Source: Oncomelania hupensis (lineage: Eukaryota; Mollusca; Gastropoda; Littorinimorpha; Pomatiopsidae). Taken from it: DNA of 64,000 nucleotides. The notes under the pieces are model-generated. The model did no database searches and had not been told where the DNA came from. It worked only from the letters and a program-made list of their open reading frames with translations. The stretch spans positions 41,002,764 through 41,066,763 of the forward strand of contig CM072523.1 in NCBI GenBank assembly GCA_036898135.1, read 5' to 3'. The translations under genes were made by a program, and so were the position numbers. Position 1 is the first letter of the stretch, and each line of letters starts with the position of its first letter. Shown in pieces: positions 21,440-32,335 of this stretch.

Positions 21440-23311
21440 ATGACGAACGATTGTTGTGTCAAACATTGTTCGAAGCGAAGTACTAGAGATCTTGGGATCT
21501 CTTACCATAGAATTCCGACGATTATATTCAATAGAGGCTCCAACATACGCGAGCTGACAGCTTGGAGGAGAAGGCTTTGAATCGCCCAAATCAATCGAAA
21601 GAAGATCACAGACAAAACAGTAAAACCATGGACCCGTGTGTGGTCACGCCACTTTGTGAAAGGTAAGCATTTTCAATAATTGTTCAATGGTTCACATGCA
21701 TTTTGTTGTCTTACTAGGCCATTGCGAAGTTGCAGCTGCCCACTTTCACCGACAACCTGGCAGTAGTAAAATCTGCCATTTTTGAGCAGGTCGTGTGTTG
21801 GAGGGTTTTTAGATGACTTTTGCTCTGTTCTCACATTTCATAGATAGAATGTGAGTTTAAGCTTCGTGATATAAAGACTGGGACTGTATTTGGTTTTTGT
21901 TTTTTTTTTCAAATTTCACGTTTACTTGAATACAAAATTAAAAATTAAAAAACACCACACACAAAACACCTGAGGAGAAACACGTGTTATTTACCTTTCT
22001 TCCAGAATCACAGAGGAAAGACTAGAGACGAGTAGAGTGCTTCTTTTGTTTATCATGCAAGTCAATACTTTAGTGTAGTTGTTATTACATTTTGAGTTGA
22101 TTTTGATGACAGGAAAACTTGCGGGTTCTATCAAGATGATGCGCCCAACTGGATCCCAACTGGATCCCAACTTTGCACCTTGGCTACAACATTAAATGTG
22201 CATCCACTGATGTGGACCGGTTTGAATGGAAACAGAAGAGAGAGCAACAGAAACAAGGAAATGCCCACAACAGTATGCAATGAATATTTACTTTATGAAA
22301 TATTTCATGGTTTATCTTCAAGTGTAAAGAAATTTTGTTTTTGAAACAATGCTGCCTTTCTAAAATGCACTTTTTAATGTTTGTAAATCTAACATTGTCA
22401 TGTATAATGCATCGCCTTCGTATTTAGATATTTGATGTGGTCCATGAAATTATGCTTTTTGAAGGTAATGCAGTTGTTAGTAAGTGCACAGGAATGCAGT
22501 TTTCCAGGGAAGCATGCACCCAGATCCAGTGTTAATTTTTTTTTATCTCACCACAACCCGTTCCCACCACTTCATCGTGGTGAATCTTAATTAATCAGTA
22601 TTAAACTACAGTTAAATAAACTGTCTTCAGTTTTCATTTTGGTTAATTTGAAAAAAAAGCCACATCTTGTCTTATAGATGGCAGGAACACTGATTGCCAA
22701 AAATAAGCATTTAGGCCTACTCATACTTTTGAGTAAAAAACAAAAGTGAAACATTTCAAGGCAGTATGATCACCTAAACATAGAATGTGCTTGAAGTAAA
22801 CAAATAGTTATGTGTATGTTATGGTTCTTATTTGTGCAGATCATGCTGAGGACGGTAAGAACACCACAGACAGTGACGCATCTATGGGTGATCTTGGAGG
22901 GGACACTGATTTAGAACTGGGTGAAGAAGCTACTGATTTGAAAGGAACTGTGGAGCAGGAAGTCCAGACCGACATTACCATTTCCTACCTGGAAGCCATG
23001 GAGTCTGAGTTTCAGACCCTAAGAACAGAAAACCTCACTCTTCGTATGAAACTGAATGCCAGCACTATGTGAGATGACTTTTTTTTAAAAAGAAGATGGG
23101 TCTAGAGATGATGAGAAGGTTAAATATTACACAGGCCTACCATCTTTTTTGACTCTTGCTGTTCCGGTGTCATTCCTCATGCCTCATATTATTAGTGGGC
23201 CCAGATCAATCACAAGCAAAATTTCAAGAAGTGTTAAGTGTCCTCACTCAACTGAGGTTGAATCTGCCTGTACAGGTCGTTGCTGATTTGTTTGGCATTT
23301 CTGATGCTTAT
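21440..23311 (+). pseudogene. THAP-domain / HTH transposase-derived pseudogene (ISL2EU/IS5-like)
   Basis: Three exon-like blocks are seen. Block 1 (21440-21662) encodes a THAP zinc-finger start (MTNDCCVKHCSKRS, then YHRIP) and ends at a good donor, G|GTAAGC. Block 2 (from 22113, after ACAG, to 22272, before GTATGC) encodes the second THAP half. Block 3 (from 22840, after TGTGCAG) encodes an acidic linker and a coiled coil (LEAMESEFQTLRTENLTLRM). This is followed in shifted frames by KVKYYTGLPSF and LTQLRLNLPVQVVADLFGIS, resembling the HTH_Tnp_4 segment that precedes DDE_Tnp_4 catalytic domains. Lesions are an in-frame TGA in block 1, the third zinc-ligand Cys position occupied by Trp (RVWSRHF), an 11-bp tandem duplication in block 2 (22140-22161) that shifts the frame, an apparent frame mismatch at the first junction, and stops in block 3. 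The DDE domain is missing. It probably descends from a domesticated or captured transposase. Confidence 0.8.
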
Positions 23312-23532
23312 TGTTAACAATAACTATCATGGAAGCTTGGTTTTGTATCCTTCTTGTTTTTATTATTATTATTACTTCCAACTATGTAGTTTTGTTGACA
23401 ATAACTATCATGGATATTAAACTCACGAACAGCTAATTTTGTTCTCCTAGATCATCACGAAGCTTGGTTTTGTATCCTTTTTGTTGTTATTATTATTAAT
23501 TTTAGTAGTATTGTTATTATTAGTGTTATCAT
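23312..23532. repeat. Short direct duplication at the truncated end of the THAP locus
   Basis: CAATAACTATCATGGA occurs at about 23318 and 23400, and GAAGCTTGGTTTTGTATCC at about 23333 and 23459. This indicates a local duplication of about 80-125 bp. ATT-rich triplets follow. Confidence 0.6.
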
Positions 23533-25340
23533 TGTTCCTATCCTGTCCTATCCTATCCTGTCCCGTAACCCGGAGGTCGTAGGGGCACCACAGATGATCG
23601 TTTAACCAGCATACTCCATCTTTCTCTGTCCTCAGCAGCACTGATGGCTTCGCTCAGTGTCAAACCAGTCCATTCTCGATTGTTGTCCTCCCACCTCGTT
23701 TTCGGTCTCCCTCTTCTTCTACCTCCTTGCACCGTGCCTTGCAGAATAGTCTTTGCAAGGACTGATGATCTGGTGACGTGGCCATACCATCGGAGTTTCC
23801 GTTTCTTCACCACTGTGAGCAGATCATCGTGTTGTCCAATGGCTTGTGTGATGGTCTGTCGGACTTCATCGTTGGTGATGTGTTGGGTATAGGAAATGCC
23901 CAGAAGTCTTCTGTAGCACCTCATCTCCATGCTTTGTATTCTTCGTTGGAGATCTGCTGTGAGGATCCATGCTTCGCAAGCATATAGGAAGATGGAGATG
24001 ACAAGGGAGCGCAGCAGTTTTACTTTGGAATGTAGATTGATGGTCCTGTCTTTTTAAATGGGCTTCAACCTTGTCAGGGCAGCAGTTGTTTGTGTGATCC
24101 TGGAGAGTACTTCCTGTCGGGACCCATTGTCTGATACAATGGCTCCTAAATATTTGAAGCTTTGCACTGTGTTGAGGGATTGGCATTGGACTTTGATGTT
24201 CGTGTTGATTCCATTGGTGTTGTTGGTCATCATTTTGGTCTTCTCTGCACTTATTTCCATTCCTTAAGCTCTGGAGGTGGTGTCAAGCCTCTGTACCAGC
24301 TGTTAAGTTCTTATTCCTCTCCAGACAATCCATCAATGTTATCCGCAAAACAAAGATTGGAGATTGCTCTACCCCCTATGCTGACTGTGCCTTCATGATC
24401 TGCAAGAGCATCTGACATGATGCGCTCTAGGAAGATATTGAAGAGTGTTGGAGAGAGTATGCATCCTTGACGCACACCGATTGTTGTTCTGAACCAGTTC
24501 CCGATGGCGCTGTTGTGGAGGACTGCACTGGTAGCCTTGTCATACAGGCTTTTGATGACTTCAATAATTTTAGGGCTGATGTTGTACACTTTCATTGTTG
24601 CCCATAGAGCTGCATGCCAGACTCGGTCAAACGCCTTCTTGAAGTTTATGAACACATAGATGTTGTTGGTGCTGTAGGTATTTCTCACAGATTATTCTGA
24701 GGTTGAAAATCTGTTCAGTGGTACTTCGCCCTGCCCTGAATCCTGCTTGTTCTTCAGCTATGATTTGTTCACCTTGGGGTTTCAACCTGTTGAGTATTAT
24801 TTTCAGGAGGACCTTGCTGGGATGGCTGATGAGGCTGATGGTGCGGTAATTTTCACCCTCCTGAAGGTTATCTTTTTTGGGAAGAGTGATGACAAGCGAC
24901 TGGGTCCATGGTATAGGCCACTCCCCACTCTGCCAGATCTTGTTACAGATAATGGTGAGGGCATCAATCATCGCTTCTCCTCCTGCTTGTAGCAGTTCCG
25001 CGGGTATGTTGTCCACTCCCGCTGACTTTCCTTTCTTTAGCGATTGTACTGCTGCCTCAATTTCTTCCCGGAGAATTGGGAGGATTTCTTCTTCTCTGTT
25101 CTTGGGACATGCTAGAACTGATGGGTCTCCATTTGGTGAATAGTTGTAAAGGTCAGAGCAGTACTCTGTCCATCTGTCCAAGACTTCTTGTTCTTCTGTT
25201 AGGCATATGCCAGACTTGCTTTGGATCGTGGAGACTTTGGGCTGTTTGACACTTGTCAGCCGCTTTACAGACTGGTAGGCCTACTTGCTGTTGTTCTCTA
25301 TTTCCTGGCATTGATCATCTATCCAGTTCTCCTTTGCTGA
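23533..25340 (-). pseudogene. Non-LTR retrotransposon (LINE) remnant, copy 2
   Basis: The minus strand carries the same LINE family as 866-2604 but better preserved. A frame at 25181-24627 holds KSAGVDNIPAELLQAGGEAM and EEQAGFRAGRSTTEQ (RT fingers and palm). Another at 24688-24311 holds FINFKKAFDRVWH and GVRQGCILSPTLFN, and ends in the catalytic-box position FADN where FADD is expected. C-terminal frames include YGMEISAEKTKMM-type and KKRKLRWYGHV segments, ending GYGTG before a GGATA-type tail near 23535. Frame changes separate these pieces. The element is cut on its 5' side by the hAT copy at 25341; no endonuclease is seen. Confidence 0.88.
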
Positions 25341-27190
25341 CAGGCCCGGACTAGGGGGGGGGTTACAGGGGTTACGTAACCCCCCCCTGGCCTGACTATG
25401 TACCTTTTTTTTTTTTTTTTTTTTTTTTTTAGGGGGCTACGTTACAATCATAAGTAAATCCGGGGAGAAATTTCAACCCTCTCCCCTAGGCACTATAAAA
25501 AAATAAATCCTCTTCCACTCTACTCAATTTCAACCACTGATTCTTTTATCACAAGTAACTACATTCTGTTACCTGAGACACTGTGCTTCCCATAGCTTGA
25601 GTCTCTGCATTGTAAAAGCATGCGGCTTGCCTGCAGTGAAGAACATGATGGGAGCACTGAGGGAACTGTCACTGTTTTTCTAAAACTCTCCAAAGAGACA
25701 AAGAAAACTTGAAGATACCATCGAATCATCTCAGCCTGACACGACAAAAACAAAGTTTGTTGATCTGTGCAGAACAAGATGGGTAGAAAAACATGAAGCA
25801 CTGGAGGTTTATACATCTCTCTTTCTGGTTGTTCACGACTGTTTGGGACAAATGTGTGAAGACAGTGACAATTGGGACAGTGAGACTCTGACCAAGGCAA
25901 CTGGCTTTCTCCACACCTTGAGCAGCAGTGCTTTCCTCGTTGCATTCGTTGTCGTCCGCAATTGTTTGCGTTACTTAAAACCCTTGACAGTGAAGCTGCA
26001 GAAAAGGACAAAAGATGTTGTCGATGCCTACAGGGAAATCAAAGCGGTCAGTAACTGCATGTCTTCTATTAGAAGAGATGTCGACACAGCGTTCGTTGCC
26101 TGGTTCGGTGAAGTCAGCAAAATGGCGAATGCTTTGACAACTGATGTTATTGTTCCTCGTCAAGCATCCCGACAGACTCTCCGTGACAACCAACCTGCGG
26201 CCACTCCAGAAGAATATTTCAAAATTAGCATTGCCATTCCTTTCTTGGAACACCTGTCAATCGAATTGGACTCGAGGTTCAAAAATGCTGACCTAGCAGT
26301 TGATGGTCTCTGTCTGGTGCCAAGCACTTTAATAGACAACCAGGATGGTTTCATGCAGGTTCCAGAAGGGGTGAAGACACTGGCAATGTTGTGGGAGTCT
26401 GATCTATCAGACAACGCTACCCTTGATGCAGAATACCAAAGGTGGGTTTGCAAATGGCGAAGTGCTGCTGAGAATGCGACAGCTATCATCCCATCCACGG
26501 CATCAGAAGCACTGAAACATCGTGACAGGGATTTTTATCCCAACCTGTTCATCATGCTAAAGAACCTTTGCACCCTGTCGAGTGTGAGCGTTCAAACAGT
26601 CAGTTGCGCAACCTGAAAAACTACCTGCGCTCTACAATGGGGCAACATAGACTCAATGGACTTGCTTTACTGAAAGTGCACAGGGATGTTGATATTGACT
26701 TCAAAGAGGCAGTGAACTGTTTTGCCAGAAGATACAATTCACAAAAGGTACTAATGCCGAGGAACCTAGTGCAGCAAGACTGAAAGTGAAAGCAGGGCGG
26801 TGATGTTCATAAATTACAAGGTAAAGCTTTATACTGTTAACGATCAACAAAATGTAGTGAATAATAATAATATTAATAGTATACAAAACATCTCTGCTGA
26901 TAAATAAATGTTCGTGTGTGTTTTTTTGTTGTTGTTTTTTTAAGGGACGGGCAGATGATTATTTTTGTACCCCAGAGTTTGTCATTTCAATTTGTTTAAA
27001 AAGCTCAAAGTCCCAGACCATCATAAATGGCTTTTTCAAGGTTCAGATTGCACCAGATTGCACCATTTTGCATCCTTGAAAAAAAAAATTTCCGGGGGGG
27101 CATGCCCCCGGACCCCCCTAGAAGGCTCGGCGCTTCGCGCCTTCGCTGAATCTGTAACCCCCCCCCTCAACTTTACCAGGTCCGGCCCTG
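25341..27190 (+). mobile_element. hAT DNA transposon, internally defective
   Basis: The left end is CAGGCCCGGACTAGG followed by a G run and GGTTACAG. The right end, read as its reverse complement, is CAGGGCCGGACCTGG, a short spacer, a G run and GGTTACAG. These are imperfect terminal inverted repeats of about 30-40 bp. Between them lies the C-terminal part of a hAT transposase. I could not find an 8-bp target duplication (TTTGCTGA on the left, TGCTGTGC on the right). The copy lies against the 5' side of LINE copy 2. Confidence 0.82.
25606..26783 (+). pseudogene. hAT transposase C-terminal fragment (hATC dimerisation domain)
   Basis: One frame runs from about 25606 to 26616 with a single TAA near 25681. 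It contains VKNMMGALRELSLFF, then VDLCRTRWVEKHEALEVY, the conserved CxxRW-type segment of hAT transposases. A helical region follows. A frameshift near 26575 moves to PVECERSNSQLRNLKNYLRS and HRLNGLALLKVH, which match the hATC dimerisation domain of 52-kDa-repressor (P52rIPK/THAP12)-like transposases. The N-terminal zinc finger and the first catalytic region are absent. It could not transpose by itself. Confidence 0.85.
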
Positions 27191-27318
27191 TGCTGTGCGC
27201 ATGCCTTTTCGGATTATCATTGTTACCATATATTATTAGTCTTGTTGTTACTGCTGTTGTATTAGTTTAATTAGTTGTATTGTTATTATTATTTTTATAA
27301 TTACTCTTATGATTACAA

Positions 27319-27324
<6 letters not shown>

Positions 27325-27405
<81 letters not shown>
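27325..27405. repeat. Microsatellite (TTA)n
   Basis: About 80 bp of uninterrupted TTA repeat. Confidence 0.97.
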
Positions 27406-27407
<2 letters not shown>

Positions 27408-27409
27408 AT

Positions 27410-28387
27410 CACCATCATCACCTTCATCAGGTTTTCACCAGTACTCAGTATTGTAATTTTAAAAAGATAGTTTTGCTGAAGTCATTAGTACTTTGTCGCA
27501 CCTAGTTATTCCGGGAACCTAATATTGCTGTCGTTAGTGCAAGGTGTATGCAGACATGAATGGAGGGGTGGGTGCACGAGGAAGCATGTGTGTATGTGTG
27601 TGCATGGATGTATGTGTGAGTCAACGAGTTGAGTGGTAGAAAGGATGAAAAGTATTTAAGTGCGAGTGTATAGATACAGGAGTGAGGTGTTATGGATGGC
27701 TAGGATGGGTCTAAGGCATGGAGGAATGGGTGGGTTTGAGTGGTTTTGTGTATTGTGGAATAATTATCTGTGTGTCTAATGTGTACGCAGGGGTATGTGA
27801 CTGGATATCTGTTTAGGCATGTGTGCTAGTGGTGATAGATTTGTATATCGGTATGGAAGTTGTGTATGATAGTATATCAAATGTATTAATATTGTATGAC
27901 TATGTTTTTGATGTTATCTCTTTTCTTGCATTGCAAAACAAATATCCATGCCATGTGTTTGGACAATAAAGACTCTTGAAGTGATGTGAAGCTGTTTGAA
28001 AGTATTGTTTTATGTGGTATGTTCTCACATAAATGTCTGTTTATGCATTTCAGTATGCTATGGAATATCATGTAATAATGATGCTCTCGCTGTGAGAGTT
28101 TGTGTTTAGTAGTAGTATAGGCGATGACTGTGTGCGCGCCTTTGGGTATGTTTGTGCTAGTGCGTGTGGCTGTGCATGCATTTGTGTATGTAGGTATGCG
28201 TGTGTGCGTGCGTGTAAGAACTTCCTTTATCCCCCTTACCCCCTCTCTGTCTCTCTATCTCAAGCAAGAATGGTGTTAAAGTGAAGAATGGAAGTAGTTT
28301 AAAGTGGCTTTAAAATTTACGCTTCAACGTATCAATGGTCAACGTTTTTTAACAAATTGTTTCATGTCAGTTTAACAACATAGCATA
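27410..28387. other. No recognised feature; GT-rich stretches
   Basis: Loose GTGTATG-type low complexity at 27580-27870 and 28120-28215. No gene or repeat family recognised. Confidence 0.4.
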
Positions 28388-28640
28388 TTAGGTAGCCATA
28401 TCACCATCAAGTAACATTTCACGTAATAGGTAGCCGTGGTGGTGAACTGCTTAAGTCGCCATTCACAGGCAGGTAACCATTCACATTTAGGTCGCCTGTC
28501 GTAAAAATGGGTTCAAAATTAAGTAGCAGTTCACAAATATGGTTAAGTAGACATTCACATTATAGGTAGCCGTTCAAAATAGTAGGTAGCCAGTTCACAG
28601 TGATCGGCTACCTAAATGGTATTTAGGTCGCCAAACCGGT
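28388..28640. repeat. Degenerate array of AGGTAGCC...TTCAC motifs
   Basis: About ten diverged copies of AGGTAGCC/AGGTCGCC/AGTAGC, most followed by a CATTCAC-like block, are spaced 17-40 bp apart. The last copies include one in reverse (GGCTACCTAA). The same core is dispersed at 20248-21167. Confidence 0.7.
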
Positions 28641-28656
28641 GGAAATAAAGGTTCAC

Positions 28657-28663
28657 CACCACC

Positions 28664-28758
<95 letters not shown>

Positions 28759-28790
28759 GTTCTTCTTCTTCTTCTTCTTCTTTTTCTTTC
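28657..28790. repeat. (CCA)n-(CAT)n-(CTT)n compound microsatellite
   Basis: CCA triplets (28657-28678) pass into CAT (to about 28758) and then CTT (to about 28785). Confidence 0.97.
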
Positions 28791-28969
28791 TCCCCCTCTT
28801 TTTGAAAGGTGAGTAGCACGTGGACATTGGATTTTCCGGCTTTATTCAAATGTGGATGTATGATTAGCGCATAGCTTGGTTCACGTGTATAGGAAGCAAC
28901 CAGCGCTATTAGGAAGACAAAAATATTGTTTGTGCAAAGTTAAAAAAAAAAGTGGTGTTCGTTCCCTTT

Positions 28970-29400
28970 AAACCTTTCTGTCGTTGGAGAAAGAGGCGTT
29001 ACGTTAGGTACCTTCACTTCAGGGTCAGCTTTGTGAGGGTGGTGGTGGTGCCCAACCCCTCTCTCTAGACAGAGGAGCTATGTAAAGGTAAAGCGCCTAG
29101 TGAGGGGAGCTATGTAAAGGTAAAGCGCCTAGTGAGGAGAGCTATGTAAAGGTAAAGCGCCTAGTGAGGGGAGCTATGTAAAGGTAAAGCGCCTAGTGAG
29201 GAGAGCTATGTAAAGGTAAAGCGCCTAGTGAGGAGAGCTATGTAAAGGTAAAGCGCCTAGTGAGGAGAGCTATGTAAAGGTAAAGCGCCTACGGAGAGGA
29301 GTTGGGCACCACCACCACCACCCTTCCTATCGTTGGAGAGAGAAAGAGAAAGAGAGGCGTTAGCCTAGGTACTTTCCCTTTGCTCAGGGTAAGCTTCATG
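28970..29400. repeat. Direct and inverted repeats framing a minisatellite
   Basis: Outer direct repeats start TCGTTGGAGA-AAGAGGCGTTA and contain AGGTACCTTC/AGGTACTTTC and CAGGGT. They lie at about 28979-29040 and 29331-29400. Inside them an inverted pair (GGTGGTGGTGCCCAACCCCT at about 29040 and GAGTTGGGCACCACCACCAC at about 29298) brackets the 32-bp tandem array. Confidence 0.8.
29074..29297. repeat. 32-bp minisatellite, seven copies
   Basis: The unit is GAGCTATGTAAAGGTAAAGC followed by GCCTAGTGAGGA. Seven copies start near 29076, 29108, 29140, 29172, 29204, 29236 and 29268, and differ at very few positions. The exact 32-bp spacing suggests recent homogenisation. Confidence 0.95.
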
Positions 29401-29879
29401 AAGTTGGCGTCGGCTCAATTTCGCTCTCTCGATGCCTTACCTTCACCAGAGGATGGGTGATAAAGCACATTTGATACAGTACCCGCTTTGGGTTCAGGGT
29501 AACGCTGTTGACCCTTGAGTGATTTATAATGATTCATATACACTCACCCACGTACAGTATAGTAGATGATCAACTTCTCTACATTCCAGGCTAGATCGCC
29601 ACATGCAAATCCCTTGTCTACTTACAAAGCGAGCAGAAAATAATAGAGTTACTTTCCAGTGTGTGTATGCGGACTGACCGCTGTAGTGACCAGCGGCAAT
29701 CTTGACCAGGCCGACAATTGATTTTGTCCCGTTTTTTTTGTGTGTGTGTCCCCTGGAATGTCCACTCTCTGTCCACTTGTCGTCTTCGTCATTCAAATGC
29801 GCTGATGGATTATTGTTGTTGTGAGATTTCGTCAGGGTCAGCTTCGTCCAGAATAAAATTTAAAAAATCTTTCTATAGA
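29401..29879. other. No recognised feature
   Basis: Mixed-composition spacer with no gene, RNA or repeat family recognised. Confidence 0.4.
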
Positions 29880-29958
29880 GTAGCAAAGTGGATAAGTGGT
29901 ATAGAGTGCTGACATGCAAGGCATTCAGGAGAACCTAGATTCTATTCGCCATTGTGAC
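29880..29958 (+). mobile_element. tRNA-like SINE head, weak
   Basis: GTAGCAAAGTGGATAAGTGG resembles an A box region, and AGAACCTAGATTCTATTCGCC a decayed B box, about 45 bp apart. This is a weak call. Confidence 0.35.
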
Positions 29959-29989
29959 AGGAGATTTATTTGTGTGTATGCGTATGTGT

Positions 29990-29991
29990 GA

Positions 29992-30022
<31 letters not shown>

Positions 30023-30285
30023 CGTGCGCGCGCGCTTTTTGGTAATTGTTTTCGACTTTCCCTAATGACAGGGCACGATACAGAATCTGTTTCTATCGTT
30101 TTACATAATTATGAGAGAGAGTGGGGGAGAGAGAGAAAGAGAGAGGGAGAGAGAGATACTTAGACGTTTTATTGAATAAAAGAACAGATTCATTTCAATG
30201 GAGAGAGACAGACGGACAGACAGAGAGACAGAGAGACAGACAGACAGAGACAGACAGACAGGGACAGACAGACAGGGTCAAACAT
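29990..30285. repeat. GT, GA and (GACA)n simple repeats
   Basis: GT tract at about 29990-30014, GA-rich at 30112-30160, then imperfect GACA/GAGA repeats at about 30198-30285. Confidence 0.92.
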
Positions 30286-31729
30286 AAACAGAGCTGGACT
30301 TTCGGCAACCTCAGACTTTCATTAGCCATGGCGTATGAGCCTGTTCCTATACAGACCCAGAAATAAAAGGGAATTTCTGTCTTCGCTTCTTGAAGCCGGA
30401 ACAAACGTTTCTGCCTTTGGTCGAGGATGTACACTTTCGGGCTTCCTATAATAAGCCTGCATCACACAGTATCATAGCCTACTATATGCCTACAACGGTT
30501 AGCTGCTTATAATATTACATTTTAGTTTCCATAAACTGAGGCATAATAACACAAGGAAACACCTAGAAATCAAGCGAGCGAGAAGAACGGAACGAGAAGA
30601 GCGGAGCGAGAAGAATATGGTTGGGTTGGGGCACGAAAGCACGCAGTCGTCTCCAGTCGTTTGTAGAACTTTCCCAACCTTGCTTTGCCCATTGTCAATT
30701 GTGATGCCAACAAAATGAAATTGGAAAAAGATGAACAGGTAGGAGCGAACACATTCACGGTGTCTGTTTTCACCACAATGCAATTCCCCTTTCCCCCGTC
30801 TCCACCCGCCTGGTCTTCTGTTATTCCTTTTCATTCATTCCTCTCACTCTCAGGGTCAGTGTGTGTCAGGAGGTCAAGAGGTCAAAGTAGAAAAGGAAAG
30901 GTCATGTCACGCTGTCGGAAAGTCGTTGAAATCCAGTATTGAGCGAGGAATTGAAAGGAATAAAACGAAGATTTCGTGTTTTGGAACGAGGAATCCAACA
31001 ACAACAGTAGATTTTGTGTGACGGTTATAGCGACGATGTGTTTCTTAGTGTAGGTTTTAGGAACAGAATTTTGGTATATTTAGGGTCAGCATGATTACAA
31101 ACAAAATTCAGAGGTCAAGGACGAAGTACTCCTCTATGAACTCTGGACAGCGTCTGCTAATTTTGTTCTTGCTTTTTCCGTTACTTTTGTTTTTAATGAC
31201 AGTTAAAAAAAAAGTTTCGTCAAAGACTGTGTATGTAATAGTCTTTGGAACCGTCTCTTAAAGTAAATCTGTGTTTATAATAGAAATTAAACAGGTTGGT
31301 GGGGGGTGGTGGCCCACTCTTGCAGTGTCTTGCTGTACAAGCAAGACTTTTAAAAAAAAAAGTTTCCCCATCTATTGGTTAGTCCGAAATAAGTTACGGC
31401 AAGGAAATTAGGCTTTTGTTTTCTTTAACGGAAAATTGTCATGCCCTTTAGGACTGAGTGATTATTTGTTTTCTGAAATATACTTCTGGATTTTGGAGGA
31501 GGAAAAACAAGAGATGTAAGAAAAAGATCGACCAGTTTTGTCAGCTTTGAAGCCAAAATGTAATGGTGTAATTAAGGTTCCCCTAAAAAATTAAAAAAAA
31601 GTTCTTTAGATCTGGGAGTTTTGAGAAGAAAGGTAAATCGGATCGTTGGTGTTGTTGTTGGTGTTTTTTTTTTTTTTTTGGTTTGTTTGTGTTTTTTTTG
31701 GTGAAAAGAACTTGGTTGTTTTGGCTCAG

Positions 31730-31731
<2 letters not shown>
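30286..31731. other. No recognised feature
   Basis: Over 1.4 kb without a recognised gene, RNA or repeat family. A small GAGCGAGAAGAACGGA / GAGAAGAGCGGAGCGAGAAG duplication lies near 30575-30615. Confidence 0.4.
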
Positions 31732-31813
<82 letters not shown>

Positions 31814-31829
31814 GTTATTATTATTATTA

Positions 31830-31867
<38 letters not shown>
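31732..31867. repeat. Microsatellite (TTA)n
   Basis: About 135 bp of TTA repeat with single GTT and ATC interruptions, followed by T and G homopolymers. Confidence 0.97.
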
Positions 31868-32335
31868 GTATTAATTTTTTTAAACTATATATTTTTTTTT
31901 GGGGGGGGGGGGAGGGAGAGGTCAAAGAATGTTTTTTTCTTTCCCAAGGAGAGAGTACGCGTAGGTTATCGACGCGTGAACAGGACGGACTCTTGGTCCC
32001 ATCACATAGCTGGGACTCGCAGATGAGAGAGGCTAACGTACGCCCCTATAGTCTCAGCTCCGAAGTGTGCTACCGCCGAGGTGTGGAGCTTCCAGACGTT
32101 GAGATTCCCACACACCAGTTCCATTCCGCTGTAATGGTCACACAGAAACACACGCACATTGAATAGTTGCGTTCCACAGCCCCAAACACCAGTGCTTTCT
32201 TCTATGTTAGCTCCTGTTTGCTCATCCATCCGGCCAACGAACACACACACACTCGCACACACGCACACACCCACACACCCGTCTCGTGCAAAACAAGGGC
32301 TTGCTCTGTTGTACTCATACTTTTTAAAAAGTATC
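31868..32335. other. No recognised feature
   Basis: Contains a G tract near 31901-31912 and a CA-rich stretch near 32246-32280. Confidence 0.4.

Noticed and set aside
25325..27200. 8-bp target duplication for the hAT element
   Set aside because: TTTGCTGA and TGCTGTGC share TGCTG but out of phase, so I do not accept it as a duplication.
29074..29297. CRISPR-like array
   Set aside because: The 32-bp units are contiguous with no unique spacers, and the genome is eukaryotic.
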